Source: an uncultured Marinococcus sp. (GTDB lineage Bacteria; Bacillota; Bacilli; Bacillales; Marinococcaceae). Taken from it: a DNA stretch of 64,000 nt. The stretch lies in contig NZ_CANLSU010000006.1 in assembly GCF_947493875.1 (NCBI RefSeq), forward strand, positions 62,001 to 126,000, given 5' to 3'. Below the pieces are notes generated by a model. The model searched no databases and had not been told where the DNA came from. It worked only from the letters and a program-made list of their open reading frames with translations. Of this stretch, positions 44,982-53,683 are shown in pieces. The translations under genes and the position numbers were made by a program. Position 1 is the first letter of the stretch, and every line of letters starts with the position of its first letter.

Positions 44982-46832
44982 TTAATATACGTCACGCTGA
45001 TAGCGTTTTTGCTGCTGCAGGTCGAGCATGTATGCTTCAGCTTCTTCATGGGTCATATTTCCTTCTTTTTCAAGCACTGACACCAGGGCTTCATGCACGT
45101 CATGGGCCATCCGCTTTTCATCTCCACAGATGTATAAAAACGCCCCGTCCTGCAGCCACTGATAAACTTCTTCACTGTTTTCAAGAATCCGGTGCTGAAC
45201 GTATACCTTTTCTTCGTTATCACGCGAAAAGGCTACATCCATTTTTGACAACGAGCCTTCCTCAAGCCACTGCTGCCATTCTGTCTGATACAGAAAGTCC
45301 GTCCGGAAATGCTGGTCCCCGAAGAACAGCCATGATTTGCCGTCCGCTTCCACTTCTTCGCGTTCTTCAACAAATGAGCGGAACGGAGCAATTCCAGTTC
45401 CCGGTCCTACCATAATAACAGGGGCAGACGGGTTATCCGGAAGTTTGAAATTTGGGTTGTGCTGAATATAAATAGGCAGGGTATCCCCCGGCTCCGTGCG
45501 TTCTGCGCACTGACCGGAGCAGACACCTGTCCGTGGTCTTCCATGAGCATCGTAGCGAACGGCCCCCACTGTTAAATGCACTTCATCAGGGTTTGCGGAT
45601 GGGCTGCTTGCTATTGAGTACAGGCGCGGCGGTATTTTCCGTAAATTACCCACCACGTCTGCAGCTCCGCCCTGCCACGGCCCGTAATCCTTTAATAGAT
45701 CCAATAGGTCGCGTCCTTCCAGGTAGGAGCGCAGGTCATCCGCATGTTCTGTATCGAGCAGTTCCTGAATTTTTTCGTTGTTTGTCAGCTTGCTCATTTT
45801 TTCAAGCAGTGGTTTAGTCAAAACCGTGATTTCAAAATGAGAGAGGAGTGCTTCACGAAGCGAGCGAATATCGCCCTGTTTATTCAATACTACGGTTTCT
45901 TCCGGATTCCAGTCCATTTCACGAATCAGCTGGTCCACCAGAAGCGGGTCATTTTCCGGAAACATCCCGAGGCTGTCCCCAGATTCAAAGGTCAGTCCCG
46001 ACCCTTCAAGCGAAAGCTCTACGTGACGGGTTTCTTTTGCCGATCCCCGGCCGTTTAAATTAATGTTATCCAATATTTCCGCCCGGAACGGGTTAGTTCT
46101 TGAGTACGCCGGCTGTTCTGTGGCAGGAGCAGCTGAAGCAGCCGCTCCGGCAGGGGCTGCTGCCGCCTGCGCCGTTTCCTCCTGAAGCTCATTCAGGCTT
46201 GAAAGGACGCCCTGGATCCATTCTTCGGCATCGTCGTCAAAATCAACATCACAGTCTACTCTTGGATACAGACGGGTGCCTCCAAGATCTTCAAGCCGCT
46301 GATCAAAATCTTTACCTGTCTGGCAGAAATATTCGTAGGAGGTGTCCCCAAGCGCGAGAACGGAAAAGCGTGCATCTTCAAGTTTCGGGGCTTTACGCCC
46401 GTTCAGAAACTCATGGAAGGAAATAGCGTTGTCCGGAGGATCGCCTTCTCCGTGTGTACTCACGATAACTAATAGGTTTTCCACCTTTTTCATATTTTTT
46501 GTCTTAAAATCATCCATCGAGCTCACAGTTACATTGTAGCCCTGATCTTTCAGCCTTCTTGAGCTGTCTTCTGCAATCATCTGACCGTTACCGGTCTGGG
46601 AGCCAAATAAAATGGTTACCTCCTTGGAAGCCGCCTCCGCCTGGGATGCCTGGGGTGCAGCCGATTCCTGGACAGCCGGCCCTTCAGCTGCTGGTGCAGC
46701 GCCTGAAGTCGCCTGAGAAGCCAAATACCCGCTTAACCAAATTTTCTGATTTTCTGTTAATGTCGGCAGGAGCTGGTTCAGTAAATCTACCTGCTCCTGG
46801 CTAAAAGGACTATTCGTAACCTGCAATTGCAC
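44982..46832 (-). CDS. cysJ: Sulfite reductase (NADPH) flavoprotein alpha subunit
   Basis: A 616-residue diflavin reductase. I start at the GTG at 46832 (VQLQVTNSPFSQEQVDLL) because GAGGTG lies 6 nt upstream and the N-terminus then fits YvgR; the longer GTG at 46841 is too close to the site. The flavodoxin domain has ILFGSQTGNGQMIAEDSSRR. An Ala/Pro linker follows, then the FAD domain (RLYSIASSPSANPDEVHLTV) and the NADPH domain (MVGPGTGIAPFRSFVEER). It passes electrons to CysI. Confidence 0.96.
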   Translation of the reverse strand: MQLQVTNSPFSQEQVDLLNQLLPTLTENQKIWLSGYLASQATSGAAPAAEGPAVQESAAPQASQAEAASKEVTILFGSQTGNGQMIAEDSSRRLKDQGYNVTVSSMDDFKTKNMKKVENLLVIVSTHGEGDPPDNAISFHEFLNGRKAPKLEDARFSVLALGDTSYEYFCQTGKDFDQRLEDLGGTRLYPRVDCDVDFDDDAEEWIQGVLSSLNELQEETAQAAAAPAGAAASAAPATEQPAYSRTNPFRAEILDNINLNGRGSAKETRHVELSLEGSGLTFESGDSLGMFPENDPLLVDQLIREMDWNPEETVVLNKQGDIRSLREALLSHFEITVLTKPLLEKMSKLTNNEKIQELLDTEHADDLRSYLEGRDLLDLLKDYGPWQGGAADVVGNLRKIPPRLYSIASSPSANPDEVHLTVGAVRYDAHGRPRTGVCSGQCAERTEPGDTLPIYIQHNPNFKLPDNPSAPVIMVGPGTGIAPFRSFVEEREEVEADGKSWLFFGDQHFRTDFLYQTEWQQWLEEGSLSKMDVAFSRDNEEKVYVQHRILENSEEVYQWLQDGAFLYICGDEKRMAHDVHEALVSVLEKEGNMTHEEAEAYMLDLQQQKRYQRDVY

Positions 46833-47139
46833 TCTCTCCACCTCACAAATAAATTTAACTGCAATCCTGTCGTTCTAAGGACAAAATAATTTTCTCTTTA
46901 GCTTTATCTTATCCATGTGTATAAACTGGTCATTTTATTATGGTCAATTTTATCCGTATAATTCTTATGTGTCAAGTTGGTTTTAAATTCCTAACAGAAT
47001 ATTGGGCAATCATTTATATTTTATCACATCCCTGCTTCCGTTACGCTTTCTTCAAAAGATTAATGCATTGAAAAAAATGGTAGATTATTCCTTTGTTTTG
47101 CCATATAATAAAATTACTTTTCAGAAAGAAGGTGAGGCC
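46833..47139. other. 307-nt divergent control region, cysJ/comGA
   Basis: AT-rich. For comGA, a TATAAT -10 lies at 47104-47109, ~31 nt before the start codon, preceded by A- and T-rich blocks (47071-47100) that could be a degenerate ComK site; the AAAA-N5-TTTT pattern is not exact. For cysJ, the minus strand offers only weak hexamers (TATACA, TAAGAT). No ORF is supported. Confidence 0.4.
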
Positions 47140-48144
47140 TTGACCAACATCGAATCATTTACACGGCAGTTGATCCACCAGGCAGCAGCCGCCGGCGCAT
47201 CGGATATTCATCTACTGCCGGCTTATTCAGAAGCTTCTCTCTATTTTCGTATTCATGGACGCCTTGAGCTTTCAGATACGTATTCTGCGGCTTTTGCTCA
47301 CCGGCTTATAACGCACTTAAAGTTCAGAGCCGGCATGGACATCGGCGAACGAAGGCGTCCGCAGGACGGCTCGCTTACGTACCGCTCGCTTCATCCTCCT
47401 GTACATCTCCGTTTTTCCACCATGCCTTCCGATCGTATGGAAAGCTTTTCTATCCGACTGCTTCCGCAGACCTTTCAGTTTACCCTCCCGCAGCTGTTTT
47501 TAACTTCCACCGCTGCACGATCATTCGAAGACGTGCTTGCCTCCCGTAAAGGACTGGTTCTTTTGACCGGCGCCACCGGGTCTGGAAAATCCACTACCCT
47601 GTACGCTATGCTCGAGCATCTGCTTACCTCCCAATCGCAGCGTATCATTACAATCGAAGATCCTGTAGAGCTCCGGGTACCCGGCTGCATCCAAACCGAG
47701 GTCAACGAAAAAGCCGGGCTTACCTATGCCTCTCTCCTGAAGGCGTCCATGCGGCATGACCCCGACGTTATTATGATCGGGGAAATACGCGACACTGAAA
47801 CAGCACAGCTCGCACTCCGTGCTGCACTCACCGGCCACCTTGTGCTCACTACGCTTCATGCCGGCAGTACCTTTGGGGTTCTCCGCAGACTGCTCGACCT
47901 AGGTCTTTCAAAAACTGACCTCCTTGAAACAACCACCTTCATTGCCCACCAGCGGCTTATTCCCACAATTTCTCTTTCAACCCCCGGGCGCCTGGCGCTA
48001 TTTGATTTTTCCACCCGAAAGGATATCCATTCCATGCTTCATTCCAATAAACCACTCCATTCGTCCCGGATAAATGAGCAGCTGAGGCGGGGGTATGCAC
48101 TCGGCTTATTCGGCAGGGAAGCTTTTGCCGGGGTTCAGCCATGA
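47140..48144 (+). CDS. comGA: Competence pseudopilus ATPase ComGA
   Basis: A 334-residue secretion ATPase. TTG at 47140 (LTNIESFTRQLIHQAAAAGA) follows AAGGTGAGG; the open frame upstream has no site. The N-terminal domain has ASDIHLLP and MDIGERRRPQDGSL. Walker A is LLTGATGSGKSTTLYA and Walker B is PDVIMIGEIRDTETA. It energises assembly of the DNA-uptake pseudopilus. First gene of comGA-GG. Confidence 0.95.
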   Translation: MTNIESFTRQLIHQAAAAGASDIHLLPAYSEASLYFRIHGRLELSDTYSAAFAHRLITHLKFRAGMDIGERRRPQDGSLTYRSLHPPVHLRFSTMPSDRMESFSIRLLPQTFQFTLPQLFLTSTAARSFEDVLASRKGLVLLTGATGSGKSTTLYAMLEHLLTSQSQRIITIEDPVELRVPGCIQTEVNEKAGLTYASLLKASMRHDPDVIMIGEIRDTETAQLALRAALTGHLVLTTLHAGSTFGVLRRLLDLGLSKTDLLETTTFIAHQRLIPTISLSTPGRLALFDFSTRKDIHSMLHSNKPLHSSRINEQLRRGYALGLFGREAFAGVQP

Positions 48145-49181
48145 ACAAGCCATTAAAAAAAACCTGGAAGCCGGAGACTAAAGCATTATTTCTTCAACAG
48201 CTGGGTGAGCTGCTCGGCAGCGGGTATCATCTGGATCAATCCATCCAGATGCTTTCCTGGGAACAGCCAGCTTTCGTTACTGCTTCCCTGCGCAGCATAC
48301 GAAGACAACTTCGAAGCGGCCGGGAGCTGCATGAGCTTTTACTTGAACACCATTTCCCCTCTGATATTACTGCTTTCGTTTATTTCGCGGAGCAGTCCGG
48401 CCGGCTCTCTGAAGGATTAACTGCAGCGGGTGATCATTACATGAGCCGCCTGGAGGCCTGGAGCAGTTTCCGTAAAGTTCTGTATTACCCTTTGTTTCTC
48501 CTATGGCTTCTGATCATTCTCGCTTATGTATTTGTCCGCTATCTTTTTCCACAGTTTCTCGAATTGTTTGAACAGCTGAGCATGGACCTTCCTTTTTACA
48601 CCCGAATGGTGATGAACATGATTTCTGCAGCCCCTTTCGTCTTTGCCCTTGTTTTTGTTCTGCTGACAGGCCTTGGGGCATTTTATACTTTCGTTGTCCG
48701 TCCGAAGCCCGCCTCAGCACGAGCTCTTTTCTGGACCAGGCTGCCGTTTCTCCAGGCTTTTATTACTATGAGAACTACTGCCTCTTTTGCTGAACAATTC
48801 GGCTACCTGCTACTGAATGGATTATCTCTCTCCGAGAGCTGTACGGTGTTAAAAAACCAAAAGCATTCCCCTTTGATTCAGGAGGAAGGGGTGCGCTTAG
48901 AACAGATGCTCGCTGCCGGGACGCCTCTGCCGGAAACGTTCCGGCGGCCATGGTATCTTGAAAGTCTCGGACAGGCGGTACAATACGGCCAGTCCATCGG
49001 AGCGCTAGGCCAGGTGCTGGTGCAATACAGCAGCCATACACAGCACAAACTTGAAGCAGACATCCAACGGATGACCATGACCGCCCAGCCCATTCTTTTC
49101 TTTTCGGTTGGCATTCTGATTTTAAGTCTTTTTGCTGCTGTATTTTTACCTATGTATCACATGATTACTTCCATACAATAA
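48141..49181 (+). CDS. comGB: Competence pseudopilus inner-membrane platform ComGB
   Basis: A 346-residue polytopic protein of the GspF/PilC family. It has two repeats, each with an ALFLQQLGELLGSGYHLDQS-type T2SF motif (FAEQFGYLLLNGLSLSESCT in the second), and three membrane segments (LFLLWLLIILAYVFVRYLFP; FVFALVFVLLTGLGAFYTFV; ILFFSVGILILSLFAAVFLP). Its ATG overlaps the comGA stop. It anchors pseudopilus assembly. Confidence 0.95.
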   Translation: MNKPLKKTWKPETKALFLQQLGELLGSGYHLDQSIQMLSWEQPAFVTASLRSIRRQLRSGRELHELLLEHHFPSDITAFVYFAEQSGRLSEGLTAAGDHYMSRLEAWSSFRKVLYYPLFLLWLLIILAYVFVRYLFPQFLELFEQLSMDLPFYTRMVMNMISAAPFVFALVFVLLTGLGAFYTFVVRPKPASARALFWTRLPFLQAFITMRTTASFAEQFGYLLLNGLSLSESCTVLKNQKHSPLIQEEGVRLEQMLAAGTPLPETFRRPWYLESLGQAVQYGQSIGALGQVLVQYSSHTQHKLEADIQRMTMTAQPILFFSVGILILSLFAAVFLPMYHMITSIQ

Positions 49182-49196
49182 AAGGAGCGACCATTC

Positions 49197-49349
49197 ATGC
49201 ACACCCCTCACGATTATCTTTCTGAACAACTCCTGGCACTCGAAAAACGCTTGACGGAACTTGAAATGCATAAAGAAGAAGACATTGCTTCTTTATTGCA
49301 GCTGCTTCACCAATCCCGCCCTGCCAGAAAGGAAAAAACATATGCTTAA
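49197..49349 (+). CDS. Unannotated-type small ORF between comGB and comGC
   Basis: A 50-residue ORF starting MHTPHDYLSEQLLALEKRLT, with AAGGAG 9 nt before the ATG and 15 nt after the comGB stop. It overlaps the comGC start by 8 nt, the usual coupling pattern in this operon. The peptide is charged and helical with heptad-like Leu spacing (LLALEKRLTELEMHKEEDIA, then SLLQLLHQS) and has a basic end (RPARKEK). I recognise no family and recall no gene between comGB and comGC in B. subtilis. It could be an accessory or coupling peptide. Confidence 0.6.
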   Translation: MHTPHDYLSEQLLALEKRLTELEMHKEEDIASLLQLLHQSRPARKEKTYA

Positions 49350-49641
49350 AAACAATAAAGGTTTTACTATGGTGGAAATGCTGATTGTACTGCTCATCAT
49401 TACTGTGCTTCTTTTAATTGCTATCCCGAATATCGGTACAAATAACCAGGTTGCCCAGTCCAAAGGATGTGAAGCCACCATCCAGCTTTTAGAAACGCAG
49501 GCTGCTGCTTATGAGGTTGAATACGGCAGCGAACCGGCTTCCCTTCAGGACCTTGTTGAAGCTGACTATGTAGAAACGATCACCTGCCCGGACAATACTC
49601 CGCTTGTATATAACAACGGAGCCGTAAGTAAAGGATCCTGA
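49342..49641 (+). CDS. comGC: Major pseudopilin ComGC
   Basis: A 99-residue prepilin. It starts MLKNNKGFTMVEMLIVLLII with the class III signal cut after the Gly of NNKG/FTMVEM. A long hydrophobic stretch follows. Cys residues in SKGCEAT and ETITCPDN match the family disulfide. GGAAAA-type weak site; translation may depend on the overlapping small ORF. It is the main pilin of the competence pseudopilus. Confidence 0.94.
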   Translation: MLKNNKGFTMVEMLIVLLIITVLLLIAIPNIGTNNQVAQSKGCEATIQLLETQAAAYEVEYGSEPASLQDLVEADYVETITCPDNTPLVYNNGAVSKGS

Positions 49642-50093
49642 TGCCCATTTTCAGTTCAAAGGGGTATACGCTTCCGGAGACTATCATAGTACTGCTCCTA
49701 TTAAGTGTGCTGGCCGGCGTTCCATTTATTCATTTCTCTTCGGCCTACGAGAGCACCCGTGAAGACCATTTTGTTCAGCAGCTTCAGGCCGATCTCGTCT
49801 ACAGCCAGCACTATGCTTATACTCACAATACATCCACCCGTCTCGATTGGAAGGAGGAGGAGGGCTACTATGCCATTTCAGGCAACGACCGCAGTGAACC
49901 TTTAATCAGGCGAACTATCCCCGAAGGCTTTTTTTCTCCCACTGCATCTAAGCTGCAGTTTCATACATTGTCTTACACGGGGAAGGGAAATATTAAAAAA
50001 GCAGGCACCATATCCCTTCACGGCCCGTCCCGGTCGTACCGGTTTATATTTCAAATCGGAAGGGGGCGGCTCCGTGTTGAAACATCCCCGTAA
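49641..50093 (+). CDS. comGD: Minor pseudopilin ComGD
   Basis: A 150-residue prepilin-like protein with signal SSKGYTLPETIIVLLLLSVL (cleavage after KG). Its ATG overlaps the comGC TGA (TGATG). The rest is beta-rich with few recognisable motifs, as usual for ComGD. Confidence 0.88.
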   Translation: MPIFSSKGYTLPETIIVLLLLSVLAGVPFIHFSSAYESTREDHFVQQLQADLVYSQHYAYTHNTSTRLDWKEEEGYYAISGNDRSEPLIRRTIPEGFFSPTASKLQFHTLSYTGKGNIKKAGTISLHGPSRSYRFIFQIGRGRLRVETSP

Positions 50094-50403
50094 AGGATTC
50101 ACGCTGATTGAAGCTGTCAGCGCCCTATCGCTTCTGTTCGCAGTCACTCTATTTATGCTCCCTCTTCTTCATCAGACCTATCAGACCTGGAGCAGTCAGC
50201 AGCTGTATTACGAGCAGCTGTATGTGATGGAAAAGGAAGCAGGGCGCATTCACCAGTCTGCCTCTGCTGCAGTCACTGCTGCCGCTTATGCGAAAGGAAG
50301 GATTCATGTTCACATTAAAGAACACGAAGAAGGCTATAAAGTGTGTACCTCGATCGAAGGGAGCCGAAACAAACAGTGTGTTTACGTCCTTGCAAAACAA
50401 TAA
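50074..50403 (+). CDS. comGE: Minor pseudopilin ComGE
   Basis: A 109-residue protein with GTG start, prepilin signal HPRKGFTLIEAVSALSLLFA and one membrane helix. It overlaps comGD by 20 nt. Order and size identify it. Confidence 0.85.
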   Translation: MLKHPRKGFTLIEAVSALSLLFAVTLFMLPLLHQTYQTWSSQQLYYEQLYVMEKEAGRIHQSASAAVTAAAYAKGRIHVHIKEHEEGYKVCTSIEGSRNKQCVYVLAKQ

Positions 50404-50818
50404 GGGAGTCACACTTCCTGAAATGATTATTACTCTTTTGCTTTTCAGTCTGTGGGCGCTGGCCGCCGCTAAATTCAGCAGCCTGTTTTTAACTGAGGTT
50501 CCGGTCCCGGACACTGAAGCACGCTTATTTGTTCAGCAGATGGAGGAGGATATGCAGAACGCTCAATCATTAGCGTATGATAAGCAACGGTTTTATATTA
50601 AGTCCAGACAACATACGTATGAATATTTTATGTCTAACGGACGGGTCATACGCCGGGTGGACAACGAAGGATTTGAAATTATGCTTCAGGGAGCTTCTTC
50701 ATTTTTTGTGGAGACAGAAAAGTACGGGGCAGATGTGGAGGTGATTTTAAACGATGGGCAGTACATTCAATCGTTTCTTTCCTATCATGCAGCAACAAAG
50801 AAGCTTTTCCCTTCGTAA
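50378..50818 (+). CDS. comGF: Minor pseudopilin ComGF
   Basis: A ~146-residue protein with signal LQNNKGVTLPEMIITLLLFS and hydrophobic helix, then ARLFVQQMEEDMQNAQS and the family-like FYIKSRQHTYEYFMSNGRVI. I take the GTG at 50378; an upstream ATG at 50288 would place the pilin signal far from the N-terminus. It overlaps comGE by 26 nt. Confidence 0.82.
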   Translation: MFTSLQNNKGVTLPEMIITLLLFSLWALAAAKFSSLFLTEVPVPDTEARLFVQQMEEDMQNAQSLAYDKQRFYIKSRQHTYEYFMSNGRVIRRVDNEGFEIMLQGASSFFVETEKYGADVEVILNDGQYIQSFLSYHAATKKLFPS

Positions 50819-51161
50819 AGGCTTTATTCTCCCCTCCACCATTTTCTTTCTTTTATTCATTTTCTTATTTATGGTGCTGGCTGCCGGGCTTTTAAAGCTT
50901 CAGCTTCTGCAGCAGAACGAGGAGTTTGGTTCTCTGGACGTAAAATGGATGATCCGCAATGCTGAAAATATTTATATTGAAGCTCCATCTGAAACCGGAG
51001 CCGTTTCGATGCCGGATGGAACTGTGGAATGGGTGGAATCAGAGAACGGCGAAATCAAATTCACCGCCCGTCACCGTCTGGGATTTTCCAAACAGGTAAC
51101 TTATTCCGCAGACTGGAAAGCCTCTGTTTATGAAGCTCTTTCTTACCCGGAACATAAATAA
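50787..51161 (+). CDS. comGG: Competence protein ComGG
   Basis: A 124-residue protein with signal RKGFILPSTIFFLLFIFLFM and short extracytoplasmic part. It starts MQQQRSFSLR, overlapping comGF by 32 nt, and ends the operon before a strong terminator. Position and size identify it; ComGG is poorly conserved. Confidence 0.82.
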   Translation: MQQQRSFSLRKGFILPSTIFFLLFIFLFMVLAAGLLKLQLLQQNEEFGSLDVKWMIRNAENIYIEAPSETGAVSMPDGTVEWVESENGEIKFTARHRLGFSKQVTYSADWKASVYEALSYPEHK

Positions 51162-51193
51162 AGCCGGCAGATTCTATTCTGCCGGCTTTCGTA
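51160..51193 (+). terminator. Terminator of the comG operon
   Basis: Stem AAAGCCGGCAG/CTGCCGGCTTT (51160-51170 with 51179-51189). Confidence 0.85.
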
Positions 51194-51197
51194 TTGG

Positions 51198-51509
51198 TTA
51201 TTGCTTTCGTGCATTGCGTACTGATTCCATTTTCTTTTTCATCTGCCTGCCTTCTGCATCACGGCGGTCGTCAATACGAATATTTGTTGATACACGCTGA
51301 TAGCCTTCCTGAAAAGGAATCTCGTGTATTTCTCTGACGGCCTGAAGCAGATCATCAATATTTCCTTCGAGAAGCGTACTCATTGGCGTCATTTCAATAT
51401 CAATTTTATCATTATATTTTTCCAGCACGTCCTGAATTTTTGCTACTGTGTCCGACATCCCAGTCCCCTGCTTGTCTACAGGCGATACTGTCACATCAAC
51501 AATTGCCAT
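51198..51509 (-). CDS. yqgV: YqgV-like MTH1187-family thiamine-binding protein (internal start)
   Basis: Alternative product of 103 residues starting MAIVDVTVSPVDKQGTGMSD, behind AAAGGAG 9 nt upstream. It has the MTH1187/YkoF-like fold pattern: VAKIQDVLEKYNDKIDIEMTP, MSTLLEGNIDDLLQAVREIH and RVSTNIRIDDRRD. Such proteins are normally free-standing at this length and are thought to bind thiamine-like ligands. The internal start would make this the normal protein even though the frame is continuous with DUF1385. Confidence 0.65.
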   Translation of the reverse strand: MAIVDVTVSPVDKQGTGMSDTVAKIQDVLEKYNDKIDIEMTPMSTLLEGNIDDLLQAVREIHEIPFQEGYQRVSTNIRIDDRRDAEGRQMKKKMESVRNARKQ

Positions 51510-52220
51510 GGATATCTGCTCCTTTCGTTTTCTTCCAAGCCGGTGCGGGAATTCACGCTCAGCAAGCATCCGAAACGCTGCAATCGCAGTTTGAATGTGC
51601 ACCTTCTCCGGCACAGAACATGTAACATTTCGTTGAAGCCAGTACGAAGGCTTCAGCCATGTGTTTCTGCTCCCGGCAAAGTGCCGCTGAAGCACTTCTT
51701 CTGCCGCTAAAGCCATCGGCAGAGATATATAAGCACTGACAGCTATAAAAACATTTCCCGGGGAAGAAGCAATATAAACCGGAGACGCCATGACAAGAAA
51801 TAAAACGAAGTATATAAATACAATATTGGTGGAACAGTGACGGTTTGTAATCGCTGCCCTTCTCACTCTTCTCCACGAGCTTTTTCCAGGCACGCCCGTG
51901 AAGCTGAAGACTTTGTGCTCTGCCCCGTGGAACTTTTTGAGCTGCTGTGGAAAAATAAAATGAGTGCCCATGACAAACAGTAAAAACGAATATAAAGGCA
52001 GCAGCTGAAAAATGGCCGCTATGAGCCAGGCTGCGGCTGTGAGCTTGTACCAGGCAGGCATCGCACCTGTAACTACTGCTGCCACTCTTGAATAAGACCG
52101 CAGGGAAAGTGGAAGCAGTTCGGCATGTATCTTTCCTTCGCTGTCGACATAGGCTCTGCTGATAAAGGAAGCCCCAAAGAAAAATACGCCGCGCTGATAG
52201 GAAAGCCCGCGAATTTTCAT
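51198..52220 (-). CDS. DUF1385 (YqhQ-like) membrane protein fused in frame to YqgV
   Basis: One open frame of 340 codons. Residues ~1-236 resemble DUF1385/YqhQ: several membrane segments, FHGAEHKVFSFTG, and ITNRHCSTNIVFIYFVLF, close to the YqhQ HGAEHK and CGS motifs but shorter and divergent. Residues ~238-340 are a complete YqgV thiamine-binding-type domain. There is no stop between them. A ribosome binding site and ATG exist at the junction, so two products may arise. Fused gene versus two genes with lost stop cannot be settled here. The ATG at 52220 lies 8 nt after the aspA stop, suggesting an operon. Confidence 0.7.
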   Translation of the reverse strand: MKIRGLSYQRGVFFFGASFISRAYVDSEGKIHAELLPLSLRSYSRVAAVVTGAMPAWYKLTAAAWLIAAIFQLLPLYSFLLFVMGTHFIFPQQLKKFHGAEHKVFSFTGVPGKSSWRRVRRAAITNRHCSTNIVFIYFVLFLVMASPVYIASSPGNVFIAVSAYISLPMALAAEEVLQRHFAGSRNTWLKPSYWLQRNVTCSVPEKVHIQTAIAAFRMLAEREFPHRLGRKRKEQISMAIVDVTVSPVDKQGTGMSDTVAKIQDVLEKYNDKIDIEMTPMSTLLEGNIDDLLQAVREIHEIPFQEGYQRVSTNIRIDDRRDAEGRQMKKKMESVRNARKQ

Positions 52221-52228
52221 GCCGGCTG

Positions 52229-53647
52229 TTACTCGCCGTACATGAATCGCGAACCGGCAATTCCGGGTTTGGTCATTTCCTTGGCATCCAAAATTTCATC
52301 GAGCTCTTCTTCCGATAATATTCCCCGTTCGATGCAGATCGAACGTACACTCTGATCCGTTTCAATCGCTTCTCTTGCTATTCTCGCAGCTGTTTCATAC
52401 CCAACATGCGGATTGATGGCTGTAATAATACCTACGCTTCGTTCCACCATGTTCCGGCAGTGTTCAATATTGGCTGTAATTCCTTCAATAGTAAATTCGC
52501 GAAACACCTTTAAACCATTCTGGAGCACTGACAGGGACTGAAGCAGATTAAAGACGAGCACTGGCTCCATTACATTCAATTCGAGCTGACCGGCTTCCGA
52601 AGCATGGCTGATCGTATGGTCATTGCCGATAACCTGGAAAGAAATCTGATTGATTAATTCGCACATGACCGGATTTACTTTCCCCGGCATAATCGAGGAG
52701 CCCGGCTGACGGGAAGGAAGGTTAATTTCATTCAGGCCGGTTCTAGGCCCGGAGCTCATCAGCCGCAGGTCGTTCGCCATCTTGGAAAGGTTAATCGCAT
52801 GTACCTTGAGAGCCGCTGACAGTTCGGTGTAGGAATCCGTGTTCTGCGTCGCGTCCACAAGATCAGTGGCACTGTAAAACGGCATCCCGGTCTGCTCAGC
52901 AAGAATTTCTGCCACGCGGCCAATGTATTCAGGCATCGCGTTGAGTCCTGTGCCGACCGCTGTTGCCCCAAGGTTAATTTCATACAAATGATCTACTGAC
53001 CGTTTAATGCGACGCAGGTCTCTCGTCAGCACCCGGCGGTAGGCACCGAACTCCTGGCCGAGGCGGATCGGCACAGCATCCTGCAGATGCGTACGCCCCA
53101 TTTTAATGACATTGTCAAACTCTTCTTCTTTGTCCCCCATCGCTTCAATCAAATTATCGAGCGCAGTGACCAAGCCCTGTGAAAGGCGCAGCGCTGAAAT
53201 GTGAATCGCCGTCGGGAACGAGTCGTTGGTGGACTGGGCCATGTTCACATGAGTATTCGGGCTGACCCGCAGGTAATCCCCTTTTTCGCCGCCCAGTAAT
53301 TCAATGGCCCGGTTGGCAATAACTTCGTTTGCGTTCATATTAAAGGAAGTCCCTGCTCCGCCCTGAATGGAGTCCACGATAAATTGATCATCAAATTTGC
53401 CCTCGATCACTTCATCCGCTGCTTCTACAACTGCCTTGGCAATAGATTCATTCAGAAAGCCAACTTCCGCGTTGGCAGTGGCTGCTGCTTTTTTTACGTA
53501 ACCGAACCCTTTAATCAATTCCGTGTGCGGCGGATAGCCGGTTATTGGAAAATTTTCTTTTGCCCTCAACGTCTGAATTCCGTAATAAGCATCTTTAGGC
53601 ACTCTCTTTTCTCCTAAAAAGTCACGTTCCACACGGTAGTTTTCCAT
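52229..53647 (-). CDS. aspA: Aspartate ammonia-lyase
   Basis: A 472-residue member of the fumarase/aspartase superfamily. The signature GSSIMPGKVNPVMCE is present at ~315-330, with SPNTHVNMAQSTNDSFPTA and GRTHLQDAVPIRLGQEFGAY. It is closer to AnsB/AspA (FLGEKRVPKDAYYGIQTLRA, FPITGY) than to FumC. It reversibly makes fumarate and ammonia from aspartate. No asparaginase gene is adjacent. Confidence 0.92.
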   Translation of the reverse strand: MENYRVERDFLGEKRVPKDAYYGIQTLRAKENFPITGYPPHTELIKGFGYVKKAAATANAEVGFLNESIAKAVVEAADEVIEGKFDDQFIVDSIQGGAGTSFNMNANEVIANRAIELLGGEKGDYLRVSPNTHVNMAQSTNDSFPTAIHISALRLSQGLVTALDNLIEAMGDKEEEFDNVIKMGRTHLQDAVPIRLGQEFGAYRRVLTRDLRRIKRSVDHLYEINLGATAVGTGLNAMPEYIGRVAEILAEQTGMPFYSATDLVDATQNTDSYTELSAALKVHAINLSKMANDLRLMSSGPRTGLNEINLPSRQPGSSIMPGKVNPVMCELINQISFQVIGNDHTISHASEAGQLELNVMEPVLVFNLLQSLSVLQNGLKVFREFTIEGITANIEHCRNMVERSVGIITAINPHVGYETAARIAREAIETDQSVRSICIERGILSEEELDEILDAKEMTKPGIAGSRFMYGE

Positions 53648-53683
53648 GTTTTTAGCCCCTTTTTAACAATCATTTTTTCTATC

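Noticed and set aside
47002-47139. N-terminal extension of ComGA
   Set aside because: No start signal, and it runs through the likely promoter; the TTG at 47140 has a strong site and fits known ComGA.
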